A stretch of DNA of 47,552 nt from Gammaproteobacteria bacterium (GTDB lineage: Bacteria > Pseudomonadota > Gammaproteobacteria > GRL18): the NCBI GenBank assembly GCA_015231865.1, contig JADGAU010000006.1, positions 1-47,552 of the forward strand. The letters run 5' to 3'. The notes beneath the pieces are model-generated. The model made no database searches and had not been told where the DNA came from. It saw only the letters and a program-made list of their open reading frames with translations. Within the stretch, counting starts at the first letter, position 1. Each line of letters begins with the position of its first letter. The translations under genes were made by a program, and so were the position numbers. This document shows, one piece after another, positions 28,482 to 35,805 of this stretch.

Positions 28482-30236
28482 ATGAAAATTAAAGGTTACG
28501 ATATTCTTGAAAAAATTGGCGAAGGCGGAATGGCGTCTGTTTATAAAGGTTGCCAATTATCTTTAAAACGTGATGTTGCAATTAAAACATTAGGCAAAGA
28601 ATTAGTTAATCAACAAGGCTTTTATGAGCGCTTTGAACGTGAATCATTAATTATCGCGCGTTTAAGTAACCCCTATATTATTCCTATTATTGAACGCGGT
28701 ATTACTGATGATAATATTCCGTATTTTATTATGGAGTATGTTGAAGGAACCGATCTAAAAATTGCCATACAGGAAGATCGTTTAAGTTTTACTCAAAAAC
28801 TCGACATCTGTCTGCAAATTTCAAAAGCCTTATCGTATGCTCATAAAAATGGTGTCATTCATCGAGATATAAAGCCTGCTAATATTTTGCTTGATAATGA
28901 AGGCAATGCTAAAGTGATGGATTTTGGTATTGCACAATATTATAGTGAAGATATTGGCGGTCAGAAAACTCAATTAGGTGATATGATGGGTACTTTAGCC
29001 TATATGTCTCCAGAGCAACATCAATCAGCAGCACTAGTAACGTTGAAAAGTGATTTGTACTCTTTTGGTGTGCTGATGTACAAATTATTTACGCATACGG
29101 ATCCCATAGGACGTTTTAAGTCCCCTCAGGAGATTGATCATAAAATTCCTAAAATTTTAGATGAGACTATTTTGGCTTGTCTAGCAACAGAACCTGAAAA
29201 ACGGCCAAGCTCAGCTGAAGAAGTTAAAAATCATTTATTACAAGCCTTAGGTGGTGCACATTTAGGGACTCAACAAAAGTTAAGAACAAATACAGGTATT
29301 AAAAACCTGGAATTATTAGATGTAATTCGCGAAGAAGGGCAAATGAGTGTCAGTTTGTATGAAAATAAATCTGATAGTTCTATGCTTGTGATAAATAAGC
29401 GTCCTTCCAATTTTCCTGGTTTCACAGAATCTAAGTTACTGACAACTTTAAAACATAAAAATATTGCTAATATTCTTGGCACATCTAAAAATGATAAATT
29501 TTATATTGTTGTAATGTCTTATAACACAGGGGGAGAACTTAAAGATAGATTGGTTAACCCTATGGATATCAAAGAGTTTTTACCAATGGCTGCAGACTTA
29601 GTCAGCGCTTTGTTATTTGCACATAATAATCGGATTATACATGGCAATATCCGGCCATCCACCATTGTTTTTGATCAGAATGATGACATTCAATTAACTG
29701 ATTTTGGCTTTAGAGCGCCCGATAAAATTGGTAAAACGGCAGCCAATAGTCAATATAAAAATGGCCAGGAGTCGGTCAGTGTTCAGTCTGATATTTATGC
29801 ATTAGGCGTTGTCTTTTATCAAATGGTAACTGGCCAATTCCCTGTGCTTACCAGTGATCAGTATAAACAAAATAAACACTTTAGACAGTTGCCGGCTAAA
29901 CTTAAAGATATTTTAAGTCAGATGCTAAAACGTAACTTAAAAGAAAGACCTGCCTCTTGTTTGCCAATAGAGCAGGCATTTAAAGAAATCCTGGCCTCAA
30001 GAACACAAATGGGGGAAGAAAAAACGCTATTAGTGTCAGCACCTGTTGAACCAAAGAGTAAAGCAAATTATACCAAGTCTATTATCGTTAGTTTAGTTTT
30101 ATTAACGATATTACTCATCCTTGTTATTGTTTTTTATAGTGATTTACAAGAAGTATTGAGAAACTTATTTGAGCAGAGTTCTAGTTCTCGAAGTTCTTAT
30201 AGTAGCTATAAAACACCTAACTATATAGATTATTAG
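28482..30236 (+). CDS. Membrane-anchored Ser/Thr protein kinase with a second, degenerate kinase domain
   Basis: This 584-residue protein has an active Hanks-type kinase at about 1-255: glycine loop IGEGGMASVYKG, K35 in VAIK, H127-R128-D129 in IHRDIKPANILL, D147-F-G and MGTLAYMSPEQ. A second kinase-like domain covers about 275-510: it keeps D407-F-G and the late QSDIYALGVVFYQMVTG motif, but the glycine loop is lost and HRD has become H387-G388-N389 (IHGNIRPSTIVF), so it looks like a pseudokinase. One membrane helix follows at about 533-552, then a short serine-rich outer tail. Usual bacterial kinases have a single kinase domain before the helix. The substrate is unknown; a PilZ gene follows. 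Confidence 0.92.
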   Translation: MKIKGYDILEKIGEGGMASVYKGCQLSLKRDVAIKTLGKELVNQQGFYERFERESLIIARLSNPYIIPIIERGITDDNIPYFIMEYVEGTDLKIAIQEDRLSFTQKLDICLQISKALSYAHKNGVIHRDIKPANILLDNEGNAKVMDFGIAQYYSEDIGGQKTQLGDMMGTLAYMSPEQHQSAALVTLKSDLYSFGVLMYKLFTHTDPIGRFKSPQEIDHKIPKILDETILACLATEPEKRPSSAEEVKNHLLQALGGAHLGTQQKLRTNTGIKNLELLDVIREEGQMSVSLYENKSDSSMLVINKRPSNFPGFTESKLLTTLKHKNIANILGTSKNDKFYIVVMSYNTGGELKDRLVNPMDIKEFLPMAADLVSALLFAHNNRIIHGNIRPSTIVFDQNDDIQLTDFGFRAPDKIGKTAANSQYKNGQESVSVQSDIYALGVVFYQMVTGQFPVLTSDQYKQNKHFRQLPAKLKDILSQMLKRNLKERPASCLPIEQAFKEILASRTQMGEEKTLLVSAPVEPKSKANYTKSIIVSLVLLTILLILVIVFYSDLQEVLRNLFEQSSSSRSSYSSYKTPNYIDY

Positions 30237-30242
30237 AACAAA

Positions 30243-30284
30243 GTTGGCAGTTGTCAGTTGTCAGTTGTCAGTTGTCAGTTGTCA
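30243..30284. repeat. Heptamer array, GTTGTCA x5 plus one variant
   Basis: GTTGGCA followed by five exact GTTGTCA units begins 6 bp after the kinase stop. It is in AGTT orientation and is followed 39 bp later by an oppositely oriented array, the same plan as after ruvC. Confidence 0.9.
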
Positions 30285-30323
30285 GAAAATTTTGATATTT
30301 TTGTGTTTAATTTCAAGTTTTTT

Positions 30324-30344
30324 GAAAACTGAAAACTGAAAACT
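30324..30344. repeat. Heptamer array, GAAAACT x3
   Basis: Three exact GAAAACT units (cyclically AACTGAA) oppose the GTTGTCA array upstream, so AACT cores could pair with AGTT cores across a 39-nt spacer. Confidence 0.8.
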
Positions 30345-30370
30345 ATCATTTCTGGCACAAAAAAAGCATA

Positions 30371-30405
30371 GTTCCATTTAAGTTATTTTTAATTTTAAAT
30401 GGAAC
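30371..30405 (+). promoter_or_regulatory. Hairpin covering the ribosome site of the PilZ gene
   Basis: GTTCCATTTAA at 30371-30381 and TTAAATGGAAC at 30395-30405 are perfect 11-base inverted repeats around a 13-nt AU-rich loop. The right arm contains GGAA, the only ribosome-site-like sequence, and ends 4 nt before the ATG at 30410. In RNA the hairpin would hide the ribosome site; in DNA it could be an operator. Confidence 0.65.
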
Positions 30406-30409
30406 AAGC

Positions 30410-31150
30410 ATGTTTTTAATTCCGCACTTTTCATTTCTTAAGCAATTTTTCCCATCTCAAGATATAACCAAGACGAGTCGAAGCTTAAATGATTTATTTA
30501 GACATGAATTTGTTCAGAATCTGCTAAAAAATAATCGTTTAACTATCCGGTTGTTTTCAGGAGAGTTTTACCAGGTTGAAGCACTTTCATATGATCGCCA
30601 TAGTCATCAACTAGTCATTTCTGATCGAGCCGAAAATGGTTTTGTTTATTTGGAGAAAGGAGAAAAAGTAGAGTTTTATACTTCCGTGAATGAGGATTTT
30701 GAATATTTCAGCTTTTATTCCAAAGTAGAAAAAATTAAGACCTTAGGTAACAAGCTTATATACTATATGAATGTACCTGAGCATATGACAAAAAAGCAAC
30801 GTAGAACTTTTTATCGCTATCCTATTAAACACCATTCAATCGTCAGGATAGAAGGAACCAACTTCTCAGGTCATGTGAGCAACTTATCACTTAATGGTAT
30901 TGGTTTTATCTTAAAAGGTTATTATCCATTTCCGCTTGAAATAGGCTATAATCTTGAAGGCTGTCAAATAGACATTTTACAACCACGAATTAATGATAAC
31001 ATTGTCCTTAATTGTTCAATAAATGTTCGTCGAATTGCCTATGCGGGGCTACCAGAGAGACAAACAATCATTGGTGGCGTTATCAATCGTTCAACAGTTG
31101 AGCAGGAAGAGCAAATCAATAAGTTTATTTCACTGCAATTGTCTGGTTAG
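30410..31150 (+). CDS. YcgR-like PilZ-domain protein, candidate c-di-GMP effector
   Basis: This 246-residue protein has an N-terminal YcgR-type barrel (about 40-120; RLTIRLFSGEFYQVEALSYD, LEKGEKVEFYT) and a C-terminal PilZ domain starting with QRRTFYRYP. The c-di-GMP motifs are complete: RxxxR (R132, R136) and NxSxxG in NLSLNG (N158-G163). Such proteins change flagellar motor or surface behaviour when c-di-GMP rises; that role is inferred. No membrane segment is seen. It follows the Ser/Thr kinase after 173 bp that hold two heptamer arrays and a hairpin over the ribosome site, so its translation may be specially controlled. Confidence 0.88.
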   Translation: MFLIPHFSFLKQFFPSQDITKTSRSLNDLFRHEFVQNLLKNNRLTIRLFSGEFYQVEALSYDRHSHQLVISDRAENGFVYLEKGEKVEFYTSVNEDFEYFSFYSKVEKIKTLGNKLIYYMNVPEHMTKKQRRTFYRYPIKHHSIVRIEGTNFSGHVSNLSLNGIGFILKGYYPFPLEIGYNLEGCQIDILQPRINDNIVLNCSINVRRIAYAGLPERQTIIGGVINRSTVEQEEQINKFISLQLSG

Positions 31151-31242
31151 TTTTTAAACCTTATAATTTTTACACCGTTCACTACCCTTAGGCAGATCAA
31201 CTTGTGTTAAGCTATAATTTTCTTAAATTCTAAGGCCTTTTC

Positions 31243-32256
31243 ATGTACAAGCTTTTGCGTCCTTTATTGTTTTTGTTGCCCACAGAAACAGCTCATTATT
31301 TTTCTTTAAGTGCTTTAAAAATAGTTGTTTCTCTAGGCATATTTAAGAAACCTAAATCGAACACAAAGCCAGTAAACTTATTTGGACTCACTTTTCCTAA
31401 CTCTTTAGGACTTGCTGCAGGTCTGGATAAGAATGGCGATTATATTCATGCATTAAGTCAATTAGGTTTTGGTTTTATTGAAATCGGCACGGTGACTCCA
31501 AGACCTCAAGATGGCAACCCATTACCGCGATTATTTCGTTTGCCTCAGGCTGAGGCAATTATTAACCGCATGGGATTTAATAATAAGGGTGTCGATTATT
31601 TAGTTAATCAGGTTAATAAATTGGGACATCGAGATTTTGTTTTAGGTATCAATATTGGCAAAAATTTTGATACAGCTGTTGAAAATGCTTTGTCAGATTA
31701 TCAAATCTGCCTTGAAAAAGTTTTTCAATCTGCAGATTATGTCACCATTAATATTTCTTCTCCCAATACTCCGGGACTAAGACATCTGCAATTTGGTGAA
31801 GATTTAAAAAATTTATTACAGGGTATTCATCAAAAAAGGATTGAACTTGAGCAGCAATATAATAAGAAACTTCCAATTCTGGTTAAAATTGCACCGGACA
31901 TGACGGATGAAGAAGTTGTCGAGGTTGCACAAAGTATTCTGGAAAACAGAATGGATGGTATTATTGCCACAAACACAACAATTTCAAGAGAAGCTGTCGT
32001 CGGATTGCCATATGCACAAGAGCAGGGAGGCTTAAGTGGAAAGCCCGTCTTTACTCAATCCACTCACGTGCTTAACAAGATTTCAAATACTTTGGATAGT
32101 AAATTACCGGTTATAGGCGTAGGTGGCATTTCTTCTGTGGACGATGCTCAGCTAAAGTTTCAATCTGGGGCAAGTCTAATTCAAATTTATACTGGATTTA
32201 TTTACCAGGGGCCCCAATTAGTTAAAGATATTATATCTGCTACTGGAAACAAATAA
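31243..32256 (+). CDS. pyrD: Dihydroorotate dehydrogenase (quinone), class 2
   Basis: This 337-residue FMN enzyme oxidises dihydroorotate to orotate in pyrimidine synthesis and passes electrons to quinone. The class 2 N-terminal amphipathic helices for membrane contact are present (LLRPLLFLLPTETAHYFSLS). FMN-barrel motifs include NSLGLAAGLDKNGDYI, EIGTVTPRPQDGNPLPRLFR, the catalytic serine region YVTINISSPNTPGLR, and the end GVGGISSVDDAQLKFQSGAS and QIYTGFIYQGP. Length equals E. coli PyrD (336). apeB follows after 3 bp, so the two are probably one transcript. Confidence 0.97.
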   Translation: MYKLLRPLLFLLPTETAHYFSLSALKIVVSLGIFKKPKSNTKPVNLFGLTFPNSLGLAAGLDKNGDYIHALSQLGFGFIEIGTVTPRPQDGNPLPRLFRLPQAEAIINRMGFNNKGVDYLVNQVNKLGHRDFVLGINIGKNFDTAVENALSDYQICLEKVFQSADYVTINISSPNTPGLRHLQFGEDLKNLLQGIHQKRIELEQQYNKKLPILVKIAPDMTDEEVVEVAQSILENRMDGIIATNTTISREAVVGLPYAQEQGGLSGKPVFTQSTHVLNKISNTLDSKLPVIGVGGISSVDDAQLKFQSGASLIQIYTGFIYQGPQLVKDIISATGNK

Positions 32257-32259
32257 GTC

Positions 32260-33615
32260 ATGAAACTTGATAGCGAACAGAATACCTTTAATCAGGGTTT
32301 AATGAATTTTCTGGATACTTCACCTACGCCTTTTCATGCCTGTCAGAATTTATTAACTCGATTACTTGAATCTGGATATCAACATATACGAGAAGAAGAC
32401 TCCTGGGCACAAAGTGTTTCAAAGTCTGTCAATTCGTTAACAGGGAAATATGTAATAACTAGAAATGATTCCTCTTTAATCGCAATAGATTTTTCAGGTG
32501 AAAAACTCAGTGATACAGGTTTTCATTTAGTGGGAGCGCATACAGATAGCCCTTGCCTGAAATTAAAAGCAAATGCAGAAATTAAACAACAAGGCTATTT
32601 ACAATGCGGAGTTGAAGTTTATGGCGGAGTATTACTAAATCCATGGTTTGACAGGGACTTATCTTTAGCCGGCAGGATAAGCTATCGTTATAAAGATGGT
32701 GACGTACAGTCTTGTTTAATAGATTTTGAAAAAGCTATTGCTACTATTCCAAGTTTAGCAATTCATTTAGATAGAGAGGCTAATGAAAAACATCCCATTA
32801 ATCCACAAAATGATATTCCGCCAATTTTATTGCAATTATCAGTGTCGGATGAAGAAACACTTGAAACTTTATTATCAACAGCAGTTTTAGAGAATAATCA
32901 TCAATTAACAGAAATACAAAACATCAATATTTTATCTCATGAACTTTGTTTTTATGATACTCAAAAGTCAGCTATCATTGGTGCTAATGATGATTTCTTA
33001 TGTAGTGCCAGATTAGATAATTTGCTTAGTTGTTATATTGCTGCAGAGGCATTAATTTCATCTTCAGATATACAATCCAAACAAAGTAATGTCATTGTTT
33101 TTAATGATCATGAAGAGGTTGGTAGTAGTTCTACCAGTGGTGCTGCAGGAAATTTTTTAACATCAATACTGCAGCGCTTTTGTCACTTGGAAGATACAAA
33201 TGGATTGGCAGAGGAAAACTTATACAGGGCTTTAAAAAAATCTAACTTGATTTCTGCTGATAATGCACATGCTATCCACCCTAATTTTCAACAAAAGCAT
33301 GATAAATCTCATGGGCCTTTAATTAATCAAGGCCCGGTCATTAAAATTAATGCGAATCAACGCTATGCCAGTAATAGTGAAACGGTTGCAGAATTTAAAA
33401 ATTTGGCTAATCAATTCAATATACCGACTCAATCTTTTGTAATAAGAACGGATATTGCTTGTGGTAGTACAATTGGACCGATTATTGCTTCTTCTACAGG
33501 TATTAAAACAATTGATGTCGGGTTAGCGACATGGGCTATGCATTCAATTAGAGAGACTGCCGGTTCAAAAGATATTCTGAGTTTCCATCATTTATTGACA
33601 GAATATTTTGCTTAG
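32260..33615 (+). CDS. apeB: M18-family aminopeptidase
   Basis: This 451-residue zinc metallopeptidase removes N-terminal residues from peptides in the cytoplasm. M18 signatures are STPFHACQNL near the start, the metal ligands in LVGAHTDSPCLKLK and VFNDHEEVGSSSTSG, HAIHPNF in the middle, and the C-terminal block SFVIRTDIACGSTIGPII with a final histidine in TWAMHSIRETAG. Length is close to that of known ApeB/M18 enzymes (about 425-460). Its start lies 3 bp after the pyrD stop with AAATAAGTC upstream, a weak ribosome site, suggesting translational coupling. Confidence 0.93.
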   Translation: MKLDSEQNTFNQGLMNFLDTSPTPFHACQNLLTRLLESGYQHIREEDSWAQSVSKSVNSLTGKYVITRNDSSLIAIDFSGEKLSDTGFHLVGAHTDSPCLKLKANAEIKQQGYLQCGVEVYGGVLLNPWFDRDLSLAGRISYRYKDGDVQSCLIDFEKAIATIPSLAIHLDREANEKHPINPQNDIPPILLQLSVSDEETLETLLSTAVLENNHQLTEIQNINILSHELCFYDTQKSAIIGANDDFLCSARLDNLLSCYIAAEALISSSDIQSKQSNVIVFNDHEEVGSSSTSGAAGNFLTSILQRFCHLEDTNGLAEENLYRALKKSNLISADNAHAIHPNFQQKHDKSHGPLINQGPVIKINANQRYASNSETVAEFKNLANQFNIPTQSFVIRTDIACGSTIGPIIASSTGIKTIDVGLATWAMHSIRETAGSKDILSFHHLLTEYFA

Positions 33616-33763
33616 TTAAAAAACTTATTGATTTGAATGTTTTAGTAGATAGAAAAATTTTAGAAATATGTTAGAATTTAAATTAGATCACAAAAATTTC
33701 CCTGCTATAAAGGATTACTATCGTCGTTATTAAATAGTGTGGAAGATAAAAAAGGTGAAAATC

Positions 33764-34066
33764 ATGAATAATATGAGTGTTCAGGCAATAAGAGAAACAC
33801 AACTAAATACTGCAGCTGTCAAGTCTGATAATAAGCAGACAAAAGAAGTTGCTAAAAAAGAAAATAATGAAGTTCAGGTTAGTCGGATTTCTCAACACTT
33901 AAGTAGTGGAAGTACTGGTTCTAGTAAAATTGAACTGAGTGCTGAAGAAGGAAAAGAATTGGCTTCTCAAGTTGCTGGTGGACAAAAACAGTTAGCTGAT
34001 GCTCAATCTGCACATATTACTATGGAGTTTGTTGAAAGCTTATTGAGTAAAAGTCCTTACGAATAA
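33764..34066 (+). CDS. Small hypothetical polar protein (100 aa)
   Basis: I do not recognise this protein. The ATG at 33764 follows AAAGGTG and is preferred to a GTG at 33737 that would add nine residues. It is very polar and low in aromatic residues: a disordered-looking N-terminal half (VKSDNKQTKEVAKKENNEVQ, SSGSTGSSK) precedes a helical end (IELSAEEGKELASQVAGGQK, then MEFVESLLSKSPYE). There is no signal peptide, membrane segment or cysteine. It precedes another small protein and a radical SAM gene on the same strand, with a 91-bp gap, so it may belong to the same functional group. It could be a secreted or regulatory adaptor, but that is only a guess. Confidence 0.65.
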   Translation: MNNMSVQAIRETQLNTAAVKSDNKQTKEVAKKENNEVQVSRISQHLSSGSTGSSKIELSAEEGKELASQVAGGQKQLADAQSAHITMEFVESLLSKSPYE

Positions 34067-34097
34067 TAAAATCTCAAACTCTCAATAGCCTATTATT

Positions 34098-34117
34098 GGC
34101 AATACGTCCGTATTGCC
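34098..34117. repeat. Hairpin between the two small genes
   Basis: GGCAATACG and CGTATTGCC form a perfect 9-bp inverted repeat around TC. There is no T-run directly after it; it may be an mRNA-processing or partial-termination structure, or an operator for the following gene pair. Confidence 0.55.
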
Positions 34118-34157
34118 TTCATCAATATATCGCTTTATTAAATAATAAAAATTCCTT

Positions 34158-34457
34158 ATGTCTAAAATCTTTACCAAAGAAGAAATATTAAAGCTTAATA
34201 GTTTGTTAGATGAAACTTTACAACAAGCTGATAAAGAACAATTAATCGCCTGTGTCAAAATTCTGGGAACAGCAGTTGCTAGTCTTAAGGTTAAATTTAA
34301 TGCCAATGAAGAAAGTGTCCCCGAAATTTTTAAAGATCTGGTTGCTAAAGTTCAAGACAATGAATTTTCTGAAGAGCTTGGGAAAATTATGAGTAAAACA
34401 GTTGTTGAATGTGCAACTGCTATGGCTGTGACCCGTCCAGAACAAAGTAATGAATAA
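34158..34457 (+). CDS. Small hypothetical helical protein (99 aa) coupled to radical SAM gene
   Basis: This 99-residue protein has no family I recognise. It is helical and soluble, without signal or membrane segments: TKEEILKLNSLLDETLQQAD, then CVKILGTAVASLKVKFNANE and EELGKIMSKTVVECATAMAV. Two cysteines lie in helix-like contexts (IACVKI, VECATA). Its last 8 bases overlap the start of the radical SAM gene, which argues for co-translation and a shared job; it might be a partner or substrate carrier, but nothing in the sequence proves it. Confidence 0.65.
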   Translation: MSKIFTKEEILKLNSLLDETLQQADKEQLIACVKILGTAVASLKVKFNANEESVPEIFKDLVAKVQDNEFSEELGKIMSKTVVECATAMAVTRPEQSNE

Positions 34458-35076
34458 TAAAGAAACGCTTGATACGGCGAGTGATATGCTTGTATACGAC
34501 ATCAGAAACAGCCGCTATGTTAATTTAACTAATAGCTGTACATTAAAATGCGCATTTTGTCCTAAAACAAAGGGTTCTCCGCAGGTACATGAATATAATT
34601 TAGGTATTGAAGAACATCACCAGGCTAATGATTATATTGACGCAATAGGTGATCCAACAAAGTTTGATGAAATTGTTTTTTGTGGTTTTGGAGAGCCAAC
34701 AATGAGACTTAAAGTCTTATTACTTATTGCCAGGGCTGTAAAAGAAAAAGGTGGTAAAGTTAGAATTAATACCGATGGATTAGCAAACTTAGTCCATAAA
34801 AGAAATGTATTACCAGAAATGGCAAAATATATTGATGCTTTATCTGTATCCTTAAATGGTCAGAATGAAGAAATTTATAATAAGCATTGTGTGCCTGGCT
34901 TAAAAGCTTCTTTTCAGGGTGTTCTTGATTTTTTAACTTTAGCACCTGACTATATAGCTGATACAACAGCAACTGCAATTGATGGACTGGAAGGTTTAGA
35001 TATAAAAGCCTGTGAACAACTTGCTTTAGATAGAGGGGTAAAGTTTAGAAGGCGAGTTTTGGATGTTGTTGGTTAA
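34450..35076 (+). CDS. TatD-associated radical SAM protein
   Basis: This 208-residue protein has the cluster motif CTLKCAFC (C30, C34, C37) after RYVNLTNSC, followed by FDEIVFCGFGEPTMRL, the SAM-binding GEPT block, and KVRINTDGLANL and IDALSVSLNGQNEE. It is short and lacks a C-terminal auxiliary cluster domain. Its size and motifs fit the small radical SAM family known for association with TatD nucleases; a tatD gene indeed lies 730 bp downstream, with one opposite-strand gene between. Its substrate is not known to me. It overlaps the small helical gene by 8 bp. Confidence 0.85.
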   Translation: MNNKETLDTASDMLVYDIRNSRYVNLTNSCTLKCAFCPKTKGSPQVHEYNLGIEEHHQANDYIDAIGDPTKFDEIVFCGFGEPTMRLKVLLLIARAVKEKGGKVRINTDGLANLVHKRNVLPEMAKYIDALSVSLNGQNEEIYNKHCVPGLKASFQGVLDFLTLAPDYIADTTATAIDGLEGLDIKACEQLALDRGVKFRRRVLDVVG

Positions 35077-35110
35077 TGACTAAGCAATAAAAAGGAAATA
35101 AATAAGCAAT

Positions 35111-35141
35111 AAAAAAGCCGACATTAGAGTCGGCTTTTTTT
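35111..35141. terminator. Bidirectional intrinsic terminator
   Basis: A-run, GCCGAC, loop ATTAGA, GTCGGC and a run of seven T form a textbook intrinsic terminator. The A-run on the left makes it work in both directions, ending the radical SAM transcript (+) and the sulfur-globule-like gene (-). Confidence 0.92.
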
Positions 35142-35159
35142 ATAACGATACTATTTTGC

Positions 35160-35546
35160 TTATTGGGCTGGTGCCGGCGCTGGAGCTGGAGCAGCATAAG
35201 GCTGAGGGTAACCATAAGGCATTGGAGCTGGAGCACCATATCCACCACCATAAGGCATTGGAGCACCGTAACCACCACCATAAGGCATTGGAGCACCATA
35301 ACCACCACCATAAGGCATGCCATATCCACGACCACCACCATAGTAGTCATCATCGTCATCCCACATATCTGACATTTCTTCCATCCAGTATCTTGGATCC
35401 CACTCATCATATTCGTTACATCCAGGAATTTTTCCATATGGACCATAACATTCGTAACTCTTATTACTACCCCAGAATGCTGAAGCATTGGACATTAATC
35501 CCAGTAAAAATACTGAAAATATCGAAGCAACGACTAATCTTTTCAT
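35160..35546 (-). CDS. Secreted Gly/Tyr/Pro-rich protein, probable sulfur globule protein
   Basis: This 128-residue protein has a clear signal peptide (MKRLVVASIFSVFLLGLMSN, cleavage after ASA at 23). The mature part begins FWGSNKSYECYGPYGK, has two cysteines (C33, C43), then EWDPRYWMEEMSDMWDDDDD and three perfect copies of the 10-residue unit MPYGGGYGAP (77-106), ending in an Ala-Pro repeat. Small exported proteins rich in Gly and Tyr with WGP-like and acidic Trp segments coat the periplasmic sulfur globules of purple and other sulfur bacteria. I assign it on composition and pattern; an unrelated structural surface protein remains possible. Ribosome site GAGGGAATAAAAATG is strong. Confidence 0.6.
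   Translation of the reverse strand: MKRLVVASIFSVFLLGLMSNASAFWGSNKSYECYGPYGKIPGCNEYDEWDPRYWMEEMSDMWDDDDDYYGGGRGYGMPYGGGYGAPMPYGGGYGAPMPYGGGYGAPAPMPYGYPQPYAAPAPAPAPAQ
35229..35318 (-). repeat. Three tandem 30-bp repeats inside the sulfur-globule-like gene
   Basis: Three in-frame 30-bp units encode MPYGGGYGAP three times. DNA identity between copies is nearly complete (differences such as CCATA/CCGTA), pointing to recent duplication and possible length variation. Confidence 0.9.
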
Positions 35547-35589
35547 TTTTATTCCCTCTCCAAATAATAAAAAACTTTTTTTAATGTAG

Positions 35590-35619
35590 AATATAATACT
35601 CTGACTCGATTTGTTGTAA
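35590..35619 (-). promoter_or_regulatory. Possible sigma-70 promoter of the sulfur-globule-like gene
   Basis: Read on the minus strand: TTACAA (35619-35614), an 18-nt spacer and TATATT (35595-35590), 44 bp before the start codon. Both hexamers are fair matches, but the region is very AT-rich. Confidence 0.4.
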
Positions 35620-35642
35620 TCATTGTAAGAATTATAACAATC

Positions 35643-35664
35643 AATATTAGATGTGTCTAATATT
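35643..35664. promoter_or_regulatory. Palindrome upstream of the sulfur-globule-like gene, candidate operator
   Basis: AATATTAGA and TCTAATATT are perfect 9-base inverted halves around TGTG. It lies 24 bp upstream of the probable -35 of the minus-strand gene, a usual place for an activator site. Confidence 0.4.
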
Positions 35665-35695
35665 CTGGCTTTATTTTCAATTTTAATTTTATTAA

Positions 35696-35709
35696 GTTAA
35701 TAGTTAAAA
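35696..35709. repeat. Heptamer pair GTTAATA-GTTAAAA
   Basis: Two related 7-nt units in the AGTT orientation, with a further AGTTAATA 9 nt later, in the sulfur-globule-like/tatD gap. The same pair occurs at 41225-41238 upstream of a histidine kinase. Confidence 0.4.
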
Positions 35710-35805
35710 TTGAGATAGTTAATACAAATCATTTGCTTAAGTTATTTATATAATGTTAAATATTAATATATTTTTTTCAAATTTTAGTGATTTTTAGTAT
35801 AATTC

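Noticed and set aside
33668-33733. A 21-codon frame (MLEFKLDHKNFPAIKDYYRRY) just after apeB.
   Set aside because: It is very short, has no ribosome site and no coding evidence beyond an open frame; it could be a leader peptide but I cannot support it.
35045-35584. Open frames antisense to and overlapping the sulfur-globule-like gene (for example minus 35045-35488 and plus 35156-35584), Val/Met- or His-rich.
   Set aside because: They are shadows of the repetitive Gly/Tyr/Pro coding sequence in other frames; they have low-complexity composition and no ribosome sites, while the 35160-35546 frame has a signal peptide and a strong ribosome site.
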